Assembly: GCA_031286325.1 (NCBI GenBank)
Contig: JAITUT010000013.1
Span: 31,752 to 95,751, forward strand
Source of the DNA: Helicobacteraceae bacterium
GTDB lineage: Bacteria > Campylobacterota > Campylobacteria > Campylobacterales > SZUA-545
Length of the DNA: 64,000 nucleotides
Reading direction: 5' to 3'
Below, piece after piece: positions 1-10,400 of the stretch. Position 1 is the stretch's first letter; each line of letters starts with the position of its first letter. The translations under genes and the position numbers were made by a program. A model generated the notes under the pieces. It made no database searches. It saw only the letters and a list, made by a program, of their open reading frames with translations, and was not told the origin of the DNA.

Positions 1-1916
1 GAAACGCCCATAGGCGTATCGTCGTCGTTGCCGAACCAGACGATCGTCTGCGTATCCGGCGTGAAACCCACAAACCACGCGTCGCGCGAATCGTTCGTAG
101 TCCCAGTTTTGCCCGCGATCTCAATGTTGTCGATTTTAGCGCGCCGCCCCGTGCCGCGAGTAACGGTGTCGCGCAAAACATCTATAATCAAATACGCCTG
201 ATCGGGGGTCGTTACGCGCGTGGAATTTGTTTCGTATTTTTTCGCGAAGCCGTCTCTGTTCTCCACGGAAGTCGCGATGCGAACGGATGTCCTCGCGCCG
301 TAGTTGCTGATCACGCTGTAATATTCGGCGAACTCCAGCAAATTTAGGCTGTGCGCGCCGAGCGCGATCGTCATATCGTATGGCAACGGCGGCGGAGGGA
401 AGTATTTGGTCAATTTGGCGAAAATTTGATCCATTCCCGCGGCGCCGACTAAGTTGATCGTGGCGAGGTTGCGCGAGTTAATCACGGCGTCGCGCGCGGT
501 CATAATACCCACATAGTCGCTGCCGAAGTTTTTAGGTCGCCAGACTTCTTCCTCGCCGTCCTTGCTTTTATTTGTAAAGACGCGCGTAATGTCGGCGATC
601 TGGCTTGCGGGCGAATAGCCCAAATCAAACGCCGCGAGATACACAAAGGGCTTAAAGGCGCTGCCAAGCTGTCGCCTTGCCTGAAACGCGCGGTTAAAGA
701 CGCTGCGCGAATAATCCACGCCGCCGACCAGCGCTAAAATATCCCCCGTTTGCTGGCGCGTGGTTACGATCGCGCCGTTTAGTAACGCTAATTTCGCGGC
801 GAGGCGGCTTGGGTTGATTATATATTTCGCAGAGCCGTTAGTCTCCTCCTCCATAACCATTCCCTGATAACGCTCAATCCGCGCGATCTCCTCGTCAAGC
901 GATTCGTTGCCGCCGTATTTGCGGCGCGCTTCTTTTAGCCTAGAATAACGTCCTACCTCGTCCGCCGAACCTTTGGCGACCTTTTCGGCGTTGACCTCAT
1001 AGCCGTTTCTGAGCGCGGCTTCGGCGGCTTGCTGCATCGCCAAATCGATCGTGGAATGTACGACATAACCGCCTGTTTTGATGTCGGGGAAATCCGTTTT
1101 AAGGAGCGATATGATCGCGTCTGTCGCGTATGGGGCGCGGTTTTTCGTCAAAGTATCGTTGTAAATTTGCGGGATTTCCAGCGCGGCTTCTTTATATTCC
1201 TCCTCGCTGATCCAGCCTAATGTGCGCATACGTTCAATTACCGTGTTCGCGCGGGCTAAAGTTTGCGGCAGCCGCCTTGTGGGATCGTATGAGCTCGGCG
1301 CGCGCGGCAAACCCGCCAAAATCGCGATTTCTTTCAGCGTCAGATCGCCTAGCTCTTTACGGAAGTAGCCGTTCGCCGCCGTGCGCACGCCGAAATATCC
1401 GTGTCCGAAAGAGATTTCGTTGAGGTAACGTTCCATAATTTGCTCTTTGGAGAGTTGGAGCTCCACGCGCATTGCGATCATCGCCTCAACGATCTTGCGA
1501 TCAAAAGATTTTTTGTTGGTCAAAAGCATATTTTTTACGAGTTGTTGCGTGATCGTGCTGCCGCCCTCGACCTTTCTGCCGGCGCGAATCATTTTGATAA
1601 ACGCGCGCAGGATCGCGTCCATATTTATACCGCTGTGCTCAAAAAACGCGGTGTCCTCAATCGCCACGATCGCCTCGATCATTCGCGAGGGAATACGGTT
1701 AAACGGCGCGTAGAGGCGGTGCTCATCGCCGAATACATTAGCGATTAGCTCGCCGCGCTGATCGTAAATTTGCGTTGTGAGTTGCGGGTTGTAGTAGATG
1801 AGCGGATCGGTATCTACGGCGATCGCCTTGCCGCTGTAAAGAATGCCGCCAACTCCCGCGCCGATCAAGCCCAAGACAGAGAAAATGACGACAAAAACGA
1901 TAATTTTCTTAAACAT
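1..1916 (-). CDS. Penicillin-binding protein 1A, C-terminus cut by window edge
   Basis: Bifunctional peptidoglycan glycosyltransferase/transpeptidase anchored in the inner membrane. About 638 codons are visible and the frame is still open at base 1. A single N-terminal membrane segment (residues about 5-27) is followed by the glycosyltransferase motifs EDTAFFEH (about 84) and GGSTITQQL (about 115). The transpeptidase motifs are SAFK (about 417), SRN (about 477) and KTGTT (about 602), followed by the conserved VWFGNDD stretch. All catalytic motifs are intact, so this is the class A PBP1A family. The start at 1916 is supported by an upstream GGAGAAGGA ribosome site. It is divergent from fliQ. 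Confident in family; the end of the gene lies outside the window. Confidence 0.95.
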   Translation of the reverse strand, partial: MFKKIIVFVVIFSVLGLIGAGVGGILYSGKAIAVDTDPLIYYNPQLTTQIYDQRGELIANVFGDEHRLYAPFNRIPSRMIEAIVAIEDTAFFEHSGINMDAILRAFIKMIRAGRKVEGGSTITQQLVKNMLLTNKKSFDRKIVEAMIAMRVELQLSKEQIMERYLNEISFGHGYFGVRTAANGYFRKELGDLTLKEIAILAGLPRAPSSYDPTRRLPQTLARANTVIERMRTLGWISEEEYKEAALEIPQIYNDTLTKNRAPYATDAIISLLKTDFPDIKTGGYVVHSTIDLAMQQAAEAALRNGYEVNAEKVAKGSADEVGRYSRLKEARRKYGGNESLDEEIARIERYQGMVMEEETNGSAKYIINPSRLAAKLALLNGAIVTTRQQTGDILALVGGVDYSRSVFNRAFQARRQLGSAFKPFVYLAAFDLGYSPASQIADITRVFTNKSKDGEEEVWRPKNFGSDYVGIMTARDAVINSRNLATINLVGAAGMDQIFAKLTKYFPPPPLPYDMTIALGAHSLNLLEFAEYYSVISNYGARTSVRIATSVENRDGFAKKYETNSTRVTTPDQAYLIIDVLRDTVTRGTGRRAKIDNIEIAGKTGTTNDSRDAWFVGFTPDTQTIVWFGNDDDTPMGV

Positions 1917-1936
1917 TCCTTCTCCTAAAACTAGAA

Positions 1937-1942
1937 ATTATA
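1937..1942 (-). promoter_or_regulatory. -10 element for the PBP1A gene
   Basis: TATAAT on the minus strand, 21 bases upstream of the PBP1A start codon, in an AT-rich stretch. No strict -35 box is seen, which is usual for sigma-70 promoters in Campylobacterota. Confidence 0.5.
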
Positions 1943-2048
1943 ATGTTTTTCTACTTCGCGGGGCGGCAAAGCTCCTCTGCGATAAGGAATTAACTTTCTT
2001 ATCGCGGCGGAAATTTTGTTTCCGCGAGAAGTTTTTGACGCCTATTGC

Positions 2049-2054
2049 TATAAT
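2049..2054 (+). promoter_or_regulatory. -10 element immediately before fliQ
   Basis: TATAAT ends 7 bases before the ATG at 2062. Transcription starting 6-8 bases downstream of this box would begin at or next to the start codon, and no Shine-Dalgarno sequence is visible, so the fliQ message may be leaderless. Confidence 0.45.
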
Positions 2055-2061
2055 GGGCGTT

Positions 2062-2334
2062 ATGGAAGGGCAACTTATCGGTCTGGCTTCGGAAACATTC
2101 AAACTCGCGCTTATGATCGCCGCGCCGATGCTGCTCGGCGGGCTTGTCGCGGGTCTTCTCGTGAGCGTCTTTCAGGCGACCACGCAAATCAACGAAATGA
2201 CGCTTAGTTTCGTGCCGAAAATCCTCATCGTGGCGACGATTCTAATTTTCACAATGCCGTGGATGATGAACCTGATGATAGACTTCACCACGCGCGTCTT
2301 TGACCTTATTGACAAATTTCCGGAGAAGGGCTGA
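2062..2334 (+). CDS. fliQ: Flagellar type III export protein FliQ
   Basis: Small inner-membrane subunit of the flagellar export gate (with FliP and FliR). The 90-residue product has two hydrophobic helices separated by the family hallmark [16 protein letters not shown], a near-exact match to FliQ. The open frame extends upstream to 1843, but homologous sequence begins at [11 protein letters not shown] 2053 in the same frame is an alternative. The start at 2062 agrees with the -10 box just upstream. It overlaps the YjbQ-family gene by one base, so the two are probably co-translated. Other flagellar genes are not in the window. Confidence 0.92.
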   Translation: MEGQLIGLASETFKLALMIAAPMLLGGLVAGLLVSVFQATTQINEMTLSFVPKILIVATILIFTMPWMMNLMIDFTTRVFDLIDKFPEKG

Positions 2335-2750
2335 TGAGATCGTTTCGCAAAGAACTCACTTTTCACACGCCTACGCGCCGCGCGTTCATCAACATCACGC
2401 CGCAAGTGGAAGCCGCGCTGAAAGAGAGCGGCATTAGAGAGGGACTCTGCCTCGTTAACGCAATGCACATCACGGCGAGCGTCTTTATAAACGACGACGA
2501 AAGCGGCTTACACCGCGACTTTGAGCGTTGGCTGGAAAAACTCGCCCCCGAAAAGCCTTATGAGCAATACGATCACAACGGCTACGAAGACAACGCGGAC
2601 GCGCATATTAAACGCGCGATTATGGGGCGCGAGTGCGTAGCGGCGGTTACGGCGGGCAAGCTAGATTTCGGCACTTGGGAGCGGATTTTTTACGGTGAAT
2701 TTGACGGCAAACGCGATAAGCGGGTTTTGATAAAAATTATTGGGGAGTGA
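2334..2750 (+). CDS. YjbQ/UPF0047 family protein
   Basis: A 138-residue protein of the YjbQ (UPF0047) family, small trimeric proteins for which a weak secondary thiamine-phosphate synthase activity has been described; the physiological role is not settled. Supporting motifs are NAMHITASV with following acidic INDDE, a [13 protein letters not shown] segment and the C-terminal [13 protein letters not shown] motif. The length is normal for the family. The ATG overlaps the fliQ stop codon (TGATG), which indicates translational coupling. The pairing with fliQ has no obvious functional meaning. Confidence 0.88.
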   Translation: MRSFRKELTFHTPTRRAFINITPQVEAALKESGIREGLCLVNAMHITASVFINDDESGLHRDFERWLEKLAPEKPYEQYDHNGYEDNADAHIKRAIMGRECVAAVTAGKLDFGTWERIFYGEFDGKRDKRVLIKIIGE

Positions 2751-2842
2751 TTTAATAAACGGACGGATCGCGCCGTTGCTAGCTAGGGTTTTAGCGCAAA
2801 GCGCGGCGGGTGAAAAAAGCTAAGAAGTTATCAATATAAGCT

Positions 2843-4012
2843 CTACTTTTTTGCTCTCGCGGGCAATCTGATACTCCGCAAAATCGGCAAACACAATAAA
2901 AGCGAGCAAAACAAGATCGCCGATCCAGCGTAGCCTACAAATTCCGCGCCTGTGCTGAGCGACACAAGCGAGCCGATAAATGCGCCCGCGCCGATCCCAA
3001 CGTTAAAAATTGAGGAATAAATTGAGTTCGCGACATCGGCGGCGTCTTTTGCCGCGTTCAAAAGTTTCGCCTGCAAACTCATAAAGATCATCACAACGAC
3101 CGTCCCCCACACAAGCGACGCCGCCAGCGCGAAAAACATACTGCTCGCCGCCAGCCGCAAGAGCAACAAAATCGCCGTCAGCGATACTAACGGCGCAATC
3201 AAAGTAACCGCCGGGCGCGCTTCGCCGAACCTGCCGTAGAGGTAGCTGCCAAGCAAGCCCGCGCCGCCCGCCGCGAGCAGCAGCAAATTCACGTGGTCTT
3301 TGTCAAATCCGTAATGCTCAAAAAACGGACCCACATAAATATACGCGGTAAATTCGCCCGAAACCACGATCGCGATCATCGCATAAACCCACAAAACCGC
3401 GGGGCGGCGTAAAATTACGGGCAGACTGCGCAAAGAGCCGCTGTTTTTGGCGGGCAACGAGGGCAAAAGCCTCCAGAGGGCGAACATTACCGCCGCCGAA
3501 ACCGCGCCGATTACCGCGAAAGTTACGCGCCAGCCGAACTCTTTGCCTAAAAATGAGCCGCCCGGCACGCCCAAAACCGCCGCGATCGAGCCGCCCGCGA
3601 TCAACGCGCCGATCGCTTTGGCGGCGGAGTTTTCGGGGGCGACGCGCACCGCGAGCGGCACGGCGATCGCCCAGAACAAAGCGTGCGAAGCCGCGACGCC
3701 AAGCCGCGCGGCTAAGAGGCTCTCGTAATTCGGCGCGCGGAAAACGAGGTAATGGCTCGCGATAAAGACTAAAAATAGAGCGATGATGAGTTTTTTGCGG
3801 TCAATTTTGGCGGTCGCGATCGTGAGCGGCAACGAGATCGCGGCGACCGTCCAAGCGTAGAAAGTCATCACATAGCCCGTGTCGGCGGGATTCATTTGGA
3901 AGTCCTCGCTAATGAGCGTCAAGAGCCCGATCGGCACAAATTCGGTGGTTTGGAAGATGAATGAGGCGAACGCCAGCGCCGCCACAGGCAACCAAGAGTG
4001 AAATTTACGCAA
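2843..4012 (-). CDS. MFS transporter, SotB-like sugar/drug efflux family
   Basis: A 389-residue major facilitator protein with about 12 hydrophobic segments, ending in a short basic tail. The N-terminal FQTTEFVPIGLL segment and GYVMTFYAWTVA are typical of the DHA1/SotB-type sugar and arabinose efflux permeases, and the first cytoplasmic loop carries the expected basic patch (DRKK). It would export small molecules by proton antiport at the inner membrane; the substrate cannot be read from sequence. It is transcribed alone and converges with the YjbQ-family gene. Confidence 0.85.
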   Translation of the reverse strand: MRKFHSWLPVAALAFASFIFQTTEFVPIGLLTLISEDFQMNPADTGYVMTFYAWTVAAISLPLTIATAKIDRKKLIIALFLVFIASHYLVFRAPNYESLLAARLGVAASHALFWAIAVPLAVRVAPENSAAKAIGALIAGGSIAAVLGVPGGSFLGKEFGWRVTFAVIGAVSAAVMFALWRLLPSLPAKNSGSLRSLPVILRRPAVLWVYAMIAIVVSGEFTAYIYVGPFFEHYGFDKDHVNLLLLAAGGAGLLGSYLYGRFGEARPAVTLIAPLVSLTAILLLLRLAASSMFFALAASLVWGTVVVMIFMSLQAKLLNAAKDAADVANSIYSSIFNVGIGAGAFIGSLVSLSTGAEFVGYAGSAILFCSLLLCLPILRSIRLPARAKK

Positions 4013-4378
4013 TTTTTATCCCGAAATTTTTGGCGAATTGTAGTGAAAGTTTGACGCGCTCTAGCTATTTTGGCTAGACCCGCGATCGCGGAGGAGATTG
4101 TCATTACGAGTGTTGAGCGATAGTAAAACGGCGGAACGTTCAAGTTCGTAGCGTAACAAAGAGGCGCGAACGCGCAAAATATAGGGTATGGCAAGCCGTT
4201 TTATTTGAGGCTTTACGCCGCTATGCGCCATATCCTAGATCGCGGCGCATAATCAAGTTGCGATCGCGCGGGCAAAGATCGTCATTGCAAGCGCGATCGG
4301 TTTATGGGCTTGAACTAAAACGTTCCGCCGCTAGGATTCCCAAAAATTACGAATTAACGAGTTTGAAAAAAACATAAC
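4013..4378. other. Intergenic region with an inverted repeat
   Basis: No credible gene between the MFS start and the giant gene's terminator. It contains a 12-base inverted repeat (CGGCGGAACGTT at 4129-4140 and its complement at 4319-4330) and two similar tcattacgag/tcattgcaag phrases between and within the arms. These look like remnants of a dispersed intergenic element. Confidence 0.45.
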
Positions 4379-4401
4379 GGCGGGAAATGGAGATTCCCGC
4401 C
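4379..4401 (-). terminator. Terminator of the 2984-aa giant gene
   Basis: Stem-loop with GGCGGGAA and TTCCCGCC arms, followed in the minus-strand direction by TTATGTTTTTTTC. It lies 46-68 bases past the stop codon and has a near-identical counterpart at 13889-13911. Confidence 0.8.
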
Positions 4402-4446
4402 TATTCGCGAAACGCGATCCCCCCCATAAAAGAGGGGGCAAAAACG

Positions 4447-7400
4447 TTACCACCAGATTCGCTGGGGAGCTTTACTTTCGTTCGCGTCGTCCTCAAAGTG
4501 TCTGCCCTTCGTTTCGCCCGTGCCGATCCACTTATCCCCTTCAGGTTTGAGGAATGTAACTTTACCCGTCGGGTGCTCATACGCCCTCAGACTACTATCA
4601 ATATCGCCTATATTGTGTCTGATGTCCAAGTATGGCTTCATACCCTGTTTATACCACAGATATGTCGGCACGGAGAGGTGCGAAATAAAGTCGCGCTTCC
4701 TGTCTTGCATACCATCTTTGTATTCCACTCGGAAATCCTTGCTGCCGCCAGCCGCAACGCCCTTTTGTTCGTGCAACTTGATGTTCGTTTCGACGAAAAG
4801 GCCTCCGTAATACGGCGAATACCATGTATCATTTATTTTAGCTTTTTGCGATTCGACTTTGACGCTAAAGTTCGCCTCCGAAGTTCCGTCAAAGGCTTGA
4901 TTCGGCGCGCCTGAGCTAGCGAGTATCCTAGCCCAACCCGCCGAGCCTACGCTTGTCGAAGCCGTGCTCGGCAAGGGGTGATTAAAGCCCGCGTTAGCCG
5001 CATTGTTAACCTCCGTGTTTGAAGATGACGGATTGTAATAGTCTATCGAGTAGGTCAAATACGCCTCTTCCGTATAAGAAACCACATCGTGAACATTCGC
5101 CCTGCCATAGACAAAGGTGATCTGGCTCGCATTGGCTGTGGTGCGGTTTTCATCATTAACGTTAGCCTTGTCGCTCCAGATAACGCCGCCCGTTACCGGG
5201 TTTTCGTTAATTTGACGATCGACATTCAAATCCGTTGTATCCTCAACGATCGTGATGTTGAAGTCCTGATTAGCGGATTTTAGGTGCGTCGGCAACATCG
5301 GCGTTGTTCTGCGCGTGAAGTTCCACATCGTATTGAGTTGCGCCTTACCTTGGAACTCCAAATTACTATAAGATGCGGAAGCCAATTCCGGTTGCAAACC
5401 CCAATCTTTACTCTCAATGTTCTGCTGGCTGAAATACCACTCGTTTGTATTCGGGTAGATCAGATCGCAGAATAGATCTTTCCTGTTAGCGCAAGTATCG
5501 TTGCCTGAAAGCACAAAGTACAAGCCGGGATATGAATCCGTGCGCTTCAAAGTCGGCAAGCTGTAGTTGCCCTCCGTATAGTTGCGCATCGTCTTGCCTT
5601 TCGCGCCGCGAGCCACTACCTCGCCGGTTACTCTAATAAAGGACTCGTTCGTATCGCCTGAATAATACGCCCACATATTCTTATCGCTTCCTGAAGAGAA
5701 CTGCAATGGCGAATCGAAAGTGAGACCTGTTACGGCAAAGTGGCTCAGACCAGATCGCAAAAGTTGCTCCGTAGCTCCGGCTATAAACTTGTCGCCTCGC
5801 TTAACGCCTTTGCCGCCTATGGAGCACCCGATCTTGTAATCGGCTTCATTATCCGAACTTCCCTCTCTACCGCCTGTCGGGCGATCGGCAATGTTTATAT
5901 AGTGCGCGTTGCCGGTTTTGACTGTATCGGGCATATTGGGATCGCCGGCTACAAGGCAGTCGTTAAACAACTGATCGGTGGCTGTCCAAGAGTTATCCTC
6001 AACTATTAAAGAGAATACCCCGACATCGGCAAATGTAATGTTGAGATCGCTCAAGCCGTCTACAAAGTTAGCTCCCGGAACGCCTTGTATTATTTCCCGA
6101 TTCGGCTGACCCAAATCCTCGTTCCAAGCGGGGCTTATAACGATAGCTCTGTTTGCGGAACTTTGGTTGTAACCAAACGCTCTGAATTTGCCGTTCGCGC
6201 TTGTCGGGATCGGCGCGCCCAAAACAAAGCCCCCTTTTGTCATACCCTCAATGCCGCTTACCAACACGGAAGGATCGTTTATGTAATCTACTTCGGCGAT
6301 CACATACGAGCCTGTATCCGCGTTCGCTACCGCGCCGTTCTTAATATGAGCGAGCTCAAAGTATCGCGGTTTCACGGCGAAGTTATCCAGCGAGAGCTCC
6401 GAAAGGGTGTCGTTATCGGTGAATTTAGACCACTTATCGGGCGTTTCAAAGTCTTCGTCTGTGTTGCCCGTGCATTTATATCCGCCGTTTTCACCGCTTG
6501 CGAACGCCGTTAGGCGAGAAGCCGCATCGTTGTTCGTAGCCATATCCACTCCCGCCACTTCGGCAAGGACATAGCGCGTTTCAATGCGAGCGTGTCTAAC
6601 GGCTCTCTGCGGAAACAGGACAACCTGACCGAAATCCGCTCCTTCCGCCCCGTCTGCGCGCACATTCACCAGCGCGTCTTCATAAGAGAATGAGGCGTTC
6701 CAATCGCTGATCGGATTGTATGAAAGGATGTTCCCGCTTTTGTCTTGAACCTCCTCTACGATCCTAGAGCACATCATCGCGCTGAATTTCTGATTCGTAT
6801 CTATGCCGCCCACGCGGATTATCGCGGGCTCGCCGATCTCTTTTGTGAAGAGGCGCACATTATTTACATCGGCGCGATCCGCGTTGGCTCTGGCGTGAGT
6901 GTTTTCGTTGCCGTCCCACGCACCAATGCCTTTAATCTCGGTGGCTTTGCCGAAGTTCATAGCGGTGTAACTATCCTTGCTAAGGCAGGTGTAGTGTACA
7001 TACGAGTAACCCGCTTCGTCCACAAGAGGGCTGTTTAGCGCGGGCAAATCATTCAGCGGGTAACGCATAGAGTCGTCGCAGTGGAAGATATTGCCGTCTT
7101 CGTCCGCTACATAATCAAGCCAATCGCCCGGGCGATAGTTGCCGTTAGGCTCCGTCTGAGGCATCGGGTTAGTCCTAAACGGTAGCCTAGACGGCGAGTT
7201 ATCCGCCAGCCCCGCTTGCGCCATAGGTCCCTGAGGCGGATAGTTGTAGGTGTCTGGATAATAAGTATTCGCTATAAAGAAGTCGCGCGGCAGATCGCGT
7301 AACTTTTTACCGCCATAGCTGATGTTGTCTAGGTCTTTATTGCCCATCCAGAATACCTTTTTCGGGCGGATTTTGCCGCTCTTAATGTGAGATCTGCCGC

Positions 7401-10400
7401 AAGAGTAATCCGAGATCCACCACCAAGTAACCACATCGCCCCACTCGTCAGGCTTGCCCTCGTATCGGCGATCGTATTGATTCTCTTTAATGCCCAGCTT
7501 TTCAAAGATAGATTGGAAGCCGCGATCGCCTAGCGTCCAGCCCGGCACGAAGCGCGGCCTTCTCGCGGCGCCCATACTCGTACTCTTTTCATTGTAATCA
7601 GCCGAATACATAGGCACATCGCAAGCCGAATCGTACGTGCCGCCGCCATAGCGGCAGTCTTCCTTACCCAAAAGGGTCGCGCCGCCTGGAGCGCCTTGTC
7701 CCGGCACCGGATTTTCGACAGTAATGATTTTGCCGTCTTTCTCAAACTTGACCGAGTAAATCCCAAGCGGTCCGTAGGGCCAGAAAGCGTTATTCCCTAT
7801 ATCCTCCACAAAGTATTTTTTACCCGGGAAGAAAATTCCCCGCATATCGTTGTAGGTACCGAGATAGTCGCGCCAGCCCGCTCTGCCGTCAGAGCCTGAT
7901 GATTTACGTTTTAAGAGCTGTTTGCGCACGTCCTCAAATATAGGTTGCGTAACCGGCACAAAGAACGCTAAGCCAAGCTGCGAACAACTATCTTGCTCGC
8001 GCGGCAACAAATCCGAAACATTAAAGGTTTCGTTAGCGTCCAGCGCGACAAACATCGTCATCATACCGCCAGTTTCGTCATCTAGCACCGTTGTTGTATC
8101 GCAGTAGGCGACGAACGGACGTTGCTCGATCGTACGTTTTTCCAGATCGGTTAAGCGCTTGGAGTTTTTCTCAAGGGGGCTCACATAGTAGTGCCCGCTT
8201 TGGAGCTTGCCCTTATTTTTTGGGCTTTCGTTGAGCTGTTTGCACGACTCAAAGGAGTAACGTTGAGCGTTGCCCGAGGCGTTGCCGATCTTGCCGCCCG
8301 TCGGATCAGCGCCTTTTGAGGCTTTGCAATCGCTTTCGCAGTCTACTTCAATTTTATTTCCGCGCACTCCCTCGTTGCCGTCATACTCGTATCTATAATC
8401 GCTTAATTGCGTTAATACAAGCATCGTCGGCTGGCAAGACTGTTGATATGAGTCGCCGTTTGGATTGATCTTCATTATCTGATCGTTCATACCCAAGATA
8501 ACGCCGCTTCTAACCGCTTGCGTGAAAGGAGTTTTACCGCCGCAACTGGGACTAAAGCTGCTCTTATCTCTGTCTATATAGAAAGACGTACCCTGCAAAT
8601 TCAAGTTGCTAAAGCCGGCGATAGGGGTTCCGCCCGACGCGTAGCTAATAAACTTGCCGTTCAAATCCACTCTAAACGATCGCGCAAATTTCGAATCGGT
8701 ACGGTCAAGCTCCGCTAAAGGCAACATCGGGATCGCAACTTTCTGCGCGGGGCGATAGTATTGCTTCCCTTGCATAGTAACAAAGCGGAAGTTGCTGTAA
8801 TCGCTCTGGAACGGCAACGGCAGATAATCTACTGGGAAAGTAGAGGGGTCTTTGGGATCGTATTTACCGCTCATATTTTCGCAATAAACCTCAATCGGCT
8901 CAATACCATTCGGGCGCGTATTGTCCGGATCGACTAAGAAGAATCCGTCTTTGATCGCCTTGCCCTCGCGAGCCGCTTGAGCTTTTAGGTATTTGCAGTT
9001 TTCGCTGTGGCAGATCGTCCCCGCGAAACCTACGCGGCTTCTCGCGGATTCCTCAATCGCGAGATCGCCCATACTCGCGTTGTAGTATCTGATCTTCGCC
9101 TCGTTTAAGACGTCAACGTCGTCTACGATCGTAATAGTTTTAGCGACGCTGATCGTAAATTCCATCTCAAAGGCGTCTCCGCAGCCGAAAAACTCGCCGG
9201 AGATGTTTGAGTCTCTCCTGTCGGCAAAGCAACTATCCCAATCCGCTTGCCGCACGCTGGCAGGTTTGCTTGTCATTCCTTGCTCTACGGGATCAATGCC
9301 GCTCTCAACCGTAGTGATCGTGCAGAAAACCGCCGTGGCGTTCATATCGCAGTTCACCACCGGATCAACCGAGTTTTGCGCGCCGCCGCTTCTGATCGCC
9401 CAGCGAGTTCGTTTGATACTGACATTCCTGATAGAGTTCATATCAAAAAACTCTTTAATGCCGTTATCTTCAAAGTCGTCAAAGATAATAGCGCTATTCG
9501 CGGGCTCTTTACCGCTGTTGTTAAACGAAATTTTGTAGGTTACATTCGCGTCCTCTAAGTTCGGCGCGCCGTCCGCGCCGCAAGTGCCGCTCCCTGGGCT
9601 GTAGCTCACATTCGCTTCTTTGCGGAAGCTATTGCCGAACTCAGGCGCGTAGATCATAGTGGAGAAACCGAAATACGCCAACTGAAACCAGTTGTTGTAG
9701 CCGTCTATGATCACATAAGTTTCGTTCTGATCGTTGCCTAAATGGTTGTGTAAATAATAGGTATGCAGGTCATAGCCGATTATAACTTCGCCCACGTCAG
9801 GCACATCTTGCCCGCCGCGCCCCTCTGGATCGCCGCGATCTATATATGGATAGCCTTGAGGCGTCCTGGAGTTACGGTAATTGCTGCCCATTAGCACGCT
9901 AGGCTCAGCCGTAGGATATTTAAGGGTTCCATAGGTCTTGTTGCCATACGCGCTAAATGTGGGGTATTGCCCTTTTGGAAATTTCCCCCTGCCGACGGGA
10001 CCCACGCTCACAGTAGATTGAAAGGCGTTATCCGCGCCGTTTTCAAAACTTTCCCAATGCTGATATATTCTACCCCACGAGGTATCTACATAGTCCAGTT
10101 TGGGCTGATAGCCCGAAATGGAGTTTTTGTATTCCGCGGGTCTGCGGGTAATGCCGAAGTTAGACGAGGCTGCGAAGCCGCTATACCATTGGCTATCGGC
10201 GGGATCTAAATTTGAATCCCTCGTGGCGTAGTTGGCGTGGTCTATGTTTTTCATTTTGCGATACGCCTCGTGCCCGTAATCATAAGGGAATATGTGTCTG
10301 TATCTGCCTTTCGCGCCGCTTGTTTGAATGGCTTCTATGCTATACATATAAAAGTGCTGTATGTAGTTGCCCAAGAGGTCTCTGCTGCCGCAATGCCTCC

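Noticed and set aside
4421-4430. C7 run after giant gene 1 as a phase-variation tract
   Set aside because: It is outside the coding sequence, part of a terminator flank, and the duplicate copy has a shorter run with no effect on a frame.
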